Part shown: positions 51,211 to 56,861 of the stretch, piece by piece
How the letters are laid out: every line of letters starts with the position of its first letter
How positions within the stretch are numbered: position 1 is the stretch's first letter
DNA from: an uncultured Alphaproteobacteria bacterium
Lineage (GTDB): Bacteria > Pseudomonadota > Alphaproteobacteria > HIMB59 > GCA-002718135
Assembly (NCBI GenBank): GCA_902517315.1
Contig: CABYBP010000003.1
Location: 1-56,861, forward strand
Direction of reading: 5' to 3'
DNA: 56,861 nucleotides
The notes under the pieces: generated by a model
The model's database searches: none
The model's input: only the letters and a program-made list of their open reading frames with translations
Told to the model about the DNA's origin: nothing
Program-made: the position numbers and the translations under genes

Positions 51211-52125
51211 ATGAATAAAAAATCTTTAATTCAACAAATGTATGAAGCACGATGGTGCTACTTATTTGTTTTACCATGTTCAATTCTCACAGGATTATTT
51301 GTACTGTACCCAATAGGAATGTCTTGGTATTTTTCATTGTTGGACTGGAGTGGTTTTACAAAAGATGCAAAATTTATTGGACTTCAAAATTATGCTGAAG
51401 CAATAAACGATCCATTTTTTTGGAATGCTTTTTCACGTTCTTTTATTTTTATGTTTGGCACAGTGCCTGTAAAAATAATTTTAGGTTTTATCATTGCTGT
51501 ATTTCTAAATAATCAAGTTTTAAAACTTTCGCCTTTTTTTAGAACTATTATTTTTATGCCAGTAGTTACAGCGATTGCCATTATTGGAATAGTTATGACA
51601 TTTATTTTTAGTCCATTTAATGGACCCGCTAATAAATTTTTAATGGCAACAAATTTAACTTCTGGACCAATTGATTTTCTTGGTAACCCAGATACCGTAT
51701 TACCAACTGTTATGGGTGTATATGTTTGGAAGTGGCTTGGTATTACCATGATGTATTGGTTGGCAGCTCTACAAACAGTTCCTCAAGATGTCTATGATGC
51801 TGCAAAAATTGATGGTGCACAAGGTTATAGATTGTGGATTCATATCATTTTACCAATAGTATTACCTTTTGCGATAGTAATAATTTTAGTTGAAGCTGTT
51901 AGCGCTTTAAATGTATTTCCATTAATTGAAACAATGACTGCTGGAGGGCCTTTCTTTAGTAGTGAGGTAATGGAAGTTTATATTTTTAGAACTGCCTTTG
52001 TCACAGATGCTGGGACAATGCCAAGGCTTGGATATGCATGTGCCGCTGGTGTTTTTTGGGGTGTTGCTGTTTTATTTATTACAGCACTTCAAGGATTTTG
52101 GATGAGGAGAACTCGAAGGATATGA
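51211..52125 (+). CDS. CUT1-family ABC permease (MalF-like)
   Basis: A 304-residue membrane protein with six or so helices. The inner-membrane-component EAA loop reads DVYDAAKIDGAQGYRLWIHIILP, the coupling motif of binding-protein-dependent permeases. It forms a heterodimer with the next permease, whose ATG overlaps its stop (ATGA). No MalK-like ATPase gene is seen in the window. Confidence 0.92.
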   Translation: MNKKSLIQQMYEARWCYLFVLPCSILTGLFVLYPIGMSWYFSLLDWSGFTKDAKFIGLQNYAEAINDPFFWNAFSRSFIFMFGTVPVKIILGFIIAVFLNNQVLKLSPFFRTIIFMPVVTAIAIIGIVMTFIFSPFNGPANKFLMATNLTSGPIDFLGNPDTVLPTVMGVYVWKWLGITMMYWLAALQTVPQDVYDAAKIDGAQGYRLWIHIILPIVLPFAIVIILVEAVSALNVFPLIETMTAGGPFFSSEVMEVYIFRTAFVTDAGTMPRLGYACAAGVFWGVAVLFITALQGFWMRRTRRI

Positions 52126-52973
52126 GCAAATATTTAAATTTTATCGCTGAAAAAAACCAACTAAGATATTTAACAATCACTGTATTCTTTCTTATTTTTT
52201 CTTTCTTCTGGATATACCCACTTTTATGGGTTCTTTCTGCATCTTTAAAAACTGATTTTGAAATTTGGGGTGGTTTAGGGTTAATACCAGATAAACTTAT
52301 ATGGGAAAATTTTGAAAGGGCTTGGGTTGGAGCCAACATGGGAAGGTATTTTTTTAATACTCTTATAATTACCGTTGTTTCAGTAGTTATAGTAGTGATC
52401 ACAACTGGAATGTTTGGCTATGTAATCGGAAGGTATGCTTTTCCTGGAAAAAAAATACTTATCGGAATTTTAATTGCCACAATTTTTATTCCTCAAGGTT
52501 ACACGATAATTCCAGTTTTTGATTTATTAACAGATTTAAAAATTTCTAAAAATTTGATTGGTTTAACAATCGCAACTGCTGGTCATACACCAGTAATATA
52601 TATTTTATTATTTGCAGGATACTTTTCAAGAATACCTGTCGAACTAGAAGAAGCTGCAAAAATGGATGGAGCAGGATTTATAAGAACTTTTATTATGATT
52701 ATGTTGCCACTCACTAAACCAGTAGTGGCTACTGTTTCTATTTTACAAGTTTTACATGCATGGAATGATTTTTTATTACCAGTAGTTATTACTCTTGGTA
52801 ATCCTTCTATTAGAACATTATCGGTAGGGGTTTACGCATTTAAAGGAGAATATTTTGTAGATTGGTCTGGAATGGCAGCTGCATCTGTAATAACAATATT
52901 ACCTATAATTGTATTATTTTTATTTATGCAAAAATATTTTGTAGAAGGTGTGCAAGGAGCAGTAAAAGGTTAA
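52122..52973 (+). CDS. CUT1-family ABC permease (MalG-like)
   Basis: A 283-residue permease. ATG 52122 (MSKYLNF) was chosen because it overlaps the upstream stop by ATGA; an in-frame upstream start at 52038 lies within the previous gene. The EAA loop is VELEEAAKMDGAGFIRTFIMIMLP, and LQVLHAWNDFLLP near the C-terminus is typical of MalG. The first sulfatase ATG abuts its stop, so transport and desulfation genes are on one transcript. Confidence 0.92.
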   Translation: MSKYLNFIAEKNQLRYLTITVFFLIFSFFWIYPLLWVLSASLKTDFEIWGGLGLIPDKLIWENFERAWVGANMGRYFFNTLIITVVSVVIVVITTGMFGYVIGRYAFPGKKILIGILIATIFIPQGYTIIPVFDLLTDLKISKNLIGLTIATAGHTPVIYILLFAGYFSRIPVELEEAAKMDGAGFIRTFIMIMLPLTKPVVATVSILQVLHAWNDFLLPVVITLGNPSIRTLSVGVYAFKGEYFVDWSGMAAASVITILPIIVLFLFMQKYFVEGVQGAVKG

Positions 52974-54518
52974 ATGGCTAAAAGACCAAATATTTTATTA
53001 ATTACCTCTGATCAGCAACATCATGATACAATTGGAAAATTCAATTCTAAAATTCAAACACCAAGTTTGGATAAACTCTGCAATGAAGGAATGAACTTTA
53101 CTAGAGCTTATTGTCCATCACCAGTATGTACTCCCTCAAGAGCAAGTATCATTACAGGACAATACCCTTCTTCACATGGTGCATGGACCATTGGTGTTAA
53201 ATTAGAGGAAACAGTGGAAACTATTGGAGAGCTTTTATACAAAAATGGATACTCAACAGGCTTAATTGGAAAAGCACATTTTCAACCACTGACTTCAGTT
53301 CCAGGGCAAGAATCAATAGAAGGACAACCAACTCTAAGAGATTTAGAATTTTGGAAAAACTTCAAAGGACCTTGGTATGGTTTTGAACATATAGAACTTG
53401 CTCGTAACCATGCAGATGAAAGTCATGTTGGTCAACACTATGCTATTTGGATGGAACAAAATGGTTTAAGTGACTGGAAAGAATATTTTCAACCAGTTCC
53501 TGGAGAAACATCAAAATATGCTCCTCCAATTGCTCGCGAATATGACTACTGGGCAAGACCTGATAGAGTTTGGCAGCTGGATGAAAAACATCACTATACA
53601 AATTGGACTGCAGAAAGATCAATTGAATTTTTAGATCAACAAAAAGATGACAAACCATTTTTTCTTTGGACAAGTTTTCAAGATCCTCATCCTCCATATG
53701 TATTAAGTGATCCATGGGCATCTATGTATAATCCAAGTGATATGTCACCAGGAACTTTAAAAGAAGGTGAGCACGATTTAAATCCACCACATTTTGGTAA
53801 AACACAAACAACTAATCCTGATTTTGAAAATTGGCATTCACCATTTAATGCTCATGGATGCATGAGTCACTTATATCCTATGGAAGAATTAAAAAAAGAT
53901 ATGGCAATTTATTATGGCATGATCAGTTTTATGGATCAGAATATTGGAAAAATAATTAATAAGTTAGATCAAATTGGTGAGCTTGATAATACAATAATTA
54001 TTTTTACTACTGATCATGGACACTTTATTGGGCAACATGGCTTAATTGCAAAGGGGCCTTTTCATTATGAGGATATGCTTCGCTTACCCTTTATCGTTAG
54101 ATGGCCCGATAAAGTACCTCAAAATTCTTCTTCTTCATCTTTGTTAAGTTTAGTTGATCTTGCTCCAACATTTTTAAAAGTTGCAGGAATTGATATTCCA
54201 ACTCAAATGCAAGGTGTTGATCAAACTGATGTATTTTATGGTAACGAGGAAAGTATACGTTCTCACATATTTGTTGAAAATAGACATAATCCAAAAATGC
54301 CACATTTAAAAACTTACATTAATGATAATTATAAAATTTCCATTTATAGAGAGGCTAACTACGGAGAGCTTTTTGATCTAGAAAATGATCCAAATGAATA
54401 TAATAATTTATGGGACAATACGAACGCACAAACATTAAAAAAAGAATTATTATTTAAATTTGCGCAAGCAACACTAAAAGATGAAACATCAAAAATGAAA
54501 AGAGTTTCCGGCGCCTAA
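52974..54518 (+). CDS. sulfatase (type I, formylglycine-dependent)
   Basis: A 514-residue sulfatase. Metal site Asp13 (ITSDQQ), signature VCTPSRAS with Cys52 as the expected formylglycine precursor in C-X-P-S-R, and FTTDHGHFIGQHG for the second metal-binding half. PFHYEDMLRLPFIVRWP and LFDLENDPNEYNNLW near the C-terminus are typical. There is no signal peptide or lipobox, so the enzyme should be cytoplasmic. It is encoded directly after the MalG-like permease, so its substrate is probably the imported solute. Confidence 0.92.
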   Translation: MAKRPNILLITSDQQHHDTIGKFNSKIQTPSLDKLCNEGMNFTRAYCPSPVCTPSRASIITGQYPSSHGAWTIGVKLEETVETIGELLYKNGYSTGLIGKAHFQPLTSVPGQESIEGQPTLRDLEFWKNFKGPWYGFEHIELARNHADESHVGQHYAIWMEQNGLSDWKEYFQPVPGETSKYAPPIAREYDYWARPDRVWQLDEKHHYTNWTAERSIEFLDQQKDDKPFFLWTSFQDPHPPYVLSDPWASMYNPSDMSPGTLKEGEHDLNPPHFGKTQTTNPDFENWHSPFNAHGCMSHLYPMEELKKDMAIYYGMISFMDQNIGKIINKLDQIGELDNTIIIFTTDHGHFIGQHGLIAKGPFHYEDMLRLPFIVRWPDKVPQNSSSSSLLSLVDLAPTFLKVAGIDIPTQMQGVDQTDVFYGNEESIRSHIFVENRHNPKMPHLKTYINDNYKISIYREANYGELFDLENDPNEYNNLWDNTNAQTLKKELLFKFAQATLKDETSKMKRVSGA

Positions 54519-54534
54519 AAATGAAAGGACTAAC

Positions 54535-56034
54535 ATGAGAATTTTATATGTAGATATTGACTCTTTAAGACCTGATCATCTGGGATGTTATGGTTATCAT
54601 AGAAACACATCTCCAACAATTGATTCTATTGCTAAAGAAGGAGTTAAATTTACAAATTTTTATTCAACTGATACTCCATGTTTACCAAGTAGAACTGCTT
54701 TTTTTGGTGGAAACTTTGGCTATAAAACAGGCGTAGTTAATCATGGTGGAGAGTTCTCTGATATTGCTCCTCGCAAAAATATTTGGGATAGAGAATTTAA
54801 AGGAGGCCTAAGAGGTGAGTATGCATTTACTTCACTTGGAAAAGTTTTACGAGATGCAGGTTATTATACAGCTAGTATAAGTCCATTTCCAGAAAGACAT
54901 ACGGCTTATCAAGTTTGGTTTGGTTTTACAGAAACGTATGACACAGGAAAAGGTGGATTAGAAAATGCTGATGAAGTTTATCCTGTTATAAAAAAATGGT
55001 TAGAGAATAATGGAGAAAAAGATAATTGGTTTTTGCATGTTAATATGTGGGATCCGCATACACCTTATGATACACCAAAAGAATTTGGCAATCCTTTTAA
55101 AAACGATCCTATAGAAGATTGGGTTACAGAAGAATTGATTAAAAAACAAAGAGATAGTTTTGGACCACACAGTGCAAGAGAAGTTCCAGGATTCGATGAT
55201 GATCTTAGAGGTAAGTACACAATGGGTGTTGGGGAAATAAAAAATATTGCTGATGCTAAAGAACAATTTGATGCTTATGACACAGGAATTAATTATGCAG
55301 ATTTATATTTAAACAAAGTTATTGAAGACTTAAAAAAAATGAATCTTTGGGATGATACTGCTATTATTATATCTGCAGATCACGGAGAAAATCAAGGTGA
55401 GTTAAATGTTTGGGGTGATCATCAAACAGCAGATCATATTACTAATAGAGTTCCATTAATTATTCGATGGCCAGGAATTACTGACTCAAATAAAGGCAAT
55501 ACAGTAGAAAAAAAATTTTATAATTTAGATTTAACTTCAACAATCTCTCAAATAGTATCTTCAACTCAACCAGATAGATGGGATGGAATAAATTTCAGTG
55601 ATAATCTCAAAGATAGTAATTCTAAAAATGGAAGAGATTATTTAGTCATAAGTCATGGTGCTTGGAGTTGTCAAAGATCTGTGCGCTGGGATAATTGGTT
55701 ACTTATTAGAACTTATGATACTGGTTTGAAAGATTTTCCAAAATATATGCTATTTGATATTGATAAAGATCCGCACGAATTGAATAATTTAGCTGATCAA
55801 CATAAGGATTTAGTAGCTCACGGTATGTTTTTAATTGATGAGTGGATTGAAGAAAATATGTATGATGCTGATAGAGGGGATCCTCTTCAAGGTGTAATTA
55901 GAGAAGGTGGCCCTCATCATGCAAATATATATTCAAAAGTTTGGACTTCATATGTTGAGCGTCTTGAAAAAACAGATAGAAAAAATCACGCTGATAATCT
56001 TAAACAGTACAAAGGAAAACCTTTTAATAAATAA
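54535..56034 (+). CDS. sulfatase (type I), second of tandem pair
   Basis: A 499-residue sulfatase. The N-terminus YVDIDSLRPDHLGCYGY holds the metal Asp pair (Asp7, Asp9). The modification motif is PCLPSRTA with Cys49. ISADHGENQGELNVWGDH provides the second metal-binding half. The PSR motif, the HVNMWDPHTPYD block and the metal set differ from the preceding sulfatase, so the two belong to different subfamilies and probably act on different positions of one substrate. It also lacks a signal peptide. The GMC oxidoreductase gene starts 2 bases later. Confidence 0.92.
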   Translation: MRILYVDIDSLRPDHLGCYGYHRNTSPTIDSIAKEGVKFTNFYSTDTPCLPSRTAFFGGNFGYKTGVVNHGGEFSDIAPRKNIWDREFKGGLRGEYAFTSLGKVLRDAGYYTASISPFPERHTAYQVWFGFTETYDTGKGGLENADEVYPVIKKWLENNGEKDNWFLHVNMWDPHTPYDTPKEFGNPFKNDPIEDWVTEELIKKQRDSFGPHSAREVPGFDDDLRGKYTMGVGEIKNIADAKEQFDAYDTGINYADLYLNKVIEDLKKMNLWDDTAIIISADHGENQGELNVWGDHQTADHITNRVPLIIRWPGITDSNKGNTVEKKFYNLDLTSTISQIVSSTQPDRWDGINFSDNLKDSNSKNGRDYLVISHGAWSCQRSVRWDNWLLIRTYDTGLKDFPKYMLFDIDKDPHELNNLADQHKDLVAHGMFLIDEWIEENMYDADRGDPLQGVIREGGPHHANIYSKVWTSYVERLEKTDRKNHADNLKQYKGKPFNK

Positions 56035-56036
56035 AT

Positions 56037-56861
56037 ATGAATAATAAAGCATATGACTTTATTATTTTAGGTGCTGGTTCAGCTGGTTGTGTTTTAGCAA
56101 ATAGACTATCAGAGGATGGAAAAAATTCAGTTCTAATAATTGAAGCTGGTCCAATGGATTTTAGTTTTTTAAAACCTATTGAGTCACTTTTAATCCATAT
56201 GCCGGCTGGAGTTTATCATGCTTATAAAAATCCAAATATCAATTGGAATTATACAAGTGCTATTGAGTCTAACTGCGATAATCGAAACATAGAGTTGCCT
56301 CGTGGTAAAGTTATTGGAGGCTCTTCCTCAATAAATTCCATGGTTTATATGCGAGGTCATCCACTTGATTATGACAATTGGTCAGACAACTATAATTTAA
56401 AGAATTGGTCATTTGATAAATGTTTACCATATTTTAAAAAATGTGAATCTTCTGATCGTGGTGAGAGTGAATGGCGTGGAGGCAATGGTCCTTTAGGTGT
56501 TACTAAAGGTAAACTTAACAACCCTCTTTTTGATGCGATGTTTGAAGCTGGTCAACAATCTGGACAAGGAACTTCAGAAGATTTAAATGGTTATAAACCG
56601 GAAGGTGTTGCAAGATTAGATAGCACTACTAAAAATGGAAAAAGATGTAGTGCAGCTACAGCTCATTTACGACCAGCTATTAAAAGAAACAATGTTGAAT
56701 TAAAAACAAACGCTTTTATTCAAAAGCTAATAATGAATAAAAATGATGTGGTAGGTGTTGAGTTTGAACAAAATAGTGAATTAAAGAAAGTTTATACAAA
56801 TAATTCTATTATATTGAGTTGTGGTGCAATTAAATCACCTCAAATACTTATGTTATCAGGA
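56037..56861 (+). CDS. GMC oxidoreductase (choline-dehydrogenase-like), partial
   Basis: The first 275 residues of an FAD-dependent GMC-family dehydrogenase; the rest lies beyond the window. The FAD motif is DFIILGAGSAGCVLANRLSE (residues 7-26), with LPRGKVIGGSSSINSMVYMRG as GMC signature 1 and CGAIKSPQILMLSG as the start of signature 2. These enzymes oxidise alcohols, including choline and sugars. The position at the end of the importer-sulfatase operon suggests oxidation of the desulfated product. Substrate not determinable. Confidence 0.92.
   Translation, partial: MNNKAYDFIILGAGSAGCVLANRLSEDGKNSVLIIEAGPMDFSFLKPIESLLIHMPAGVYHAYKNPNINWNYTSAIESNCDNRNIELPRGKVIGGSSSINSMVYMRGHPLDYDNWSDNYNLKNWSFDKCLPYFKKCESSDRGESEWRGGNGPLGVTKGKLNNPLFDAMFEAGQQSGQGTSEDLNGYKPEGVARLDSTTKNGKRCSAATAHLRPAIKRNNVELKTNAFIQKLIMNKNDVVGVEFEQNSELKKVYTNNSIILSCGAIKSPQILMLSG

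Noticed and set aside
1..56861. CRISPR arrays, insertion sequences, prophage, rRNA genes
   Set aside because: No regularly spaced repeats, transposase or phage genes, or rRNA sequence was seen on either strand by eye.

Overview
The window is about 57 kb of very A+T-rich, tightly packed bacterial DNA (by eye roughly 70% A+T). Genes abut or overlap by 1-8 bases and intergenic gaps rarely exceed 200 bases. The gene content points to a free-living, ubiquinone-using marine alphaproteobacterium with a streamlined genome: a SAM-II riboswitch before metX-metW, a coq7-type hydroxylase, argH-lptM-lysA, a HIG1-type twin-membrane protein, TRAP and CUT2 transporters, sulfatases and MocE/IolD-like catabolic genes. 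A relative of the AEGEAN-169/HIMB59 or SAR11-like groups is plausible, but this is inference and was not tested.

Layout. (1) 1-8.6 kb is housekeeping and amino-acid biosynthesis: a partial glyoxalase-II-type hydrolase, metW and metX under a SAM-II riboswitch, a chorismate mutase-HisC fusion with tyrC, plsC, a zinc-ribbon membrane protein, and argH-lptM-lysA. (2) 8.7-14.8 kb is a same-strand run: a FadN-type beta-oxidation protein, an acyl-CoA ligase, a MetY-like sulfhydrylase and an alpha/beta hydrolase. (3) 14.8-20.8 kb holds small proteins, an esterase, an HNH nuclease, coq7-dsbB-YqaA, two tandem MFS paralogues and tRNA-Leu(CAA), which overlaps the second MFS gene antisense. (4) 21-31 kb contains a phosphonate-monoester-hydrolase/sulfatase-like enzyme, a TRAP transporter and an aromatic-type ring-cleavage set: FAD monooxygenase, extradiol dioxygenase, fumarylacetoacetase-family hydrolase, BKACE and a flavin-reductase-like protein. 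(5) 30.6-33 kb holds sufE-galT-galE. (6) 33.2-35.9 kb is a three-gene operon matching the end of non-phosphorylative L-fucose/L-rhamnose breakdown, giving pyruvate and lactate.

(7) 36-49.5 kb is the most interesting stretch. A MocE-like Rieske protein has both His ligands replaced by Cys. With it lie an IolD-type thiamine-diphosphate hydrolase, two D-2-hydroxyacid dehydrogenases, two complete CUT2 sugar/cyclitol ABC importers in mirrored gene order around a Gfo/Idh (MocA/IolG-like) dehydrogenase, a phytanoyl-CoA-type Fe(II) dioxygenase, a MocD-like membrane di-iron oxygenase/desaturase and a glyoxalase I. Together these resemble the rhizopine (moc) and inositol (iol) pathways. I propose a locus for uptake and oxidative trimming of a modified cyclitol or sugar. 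(8) 49.6-56.9 kb is a CUT1-type ABC importer with a Tat-exported binding protein, followed by two sulfatases without signal peptides and a GMC oxidoreductase cut by the window edge. This suggests import of an intact sulfated solute and desulfation in the cytoplasm.

Regulation. Three clear T-tailed intrinsic terminators were found, and each directly follows a solute-binding-protein gene. Several convergent gene pairs share overlapping stop codons and have no visible terminator. No CRISPR array, insertion sequence, rRNA or phage gene was seen.
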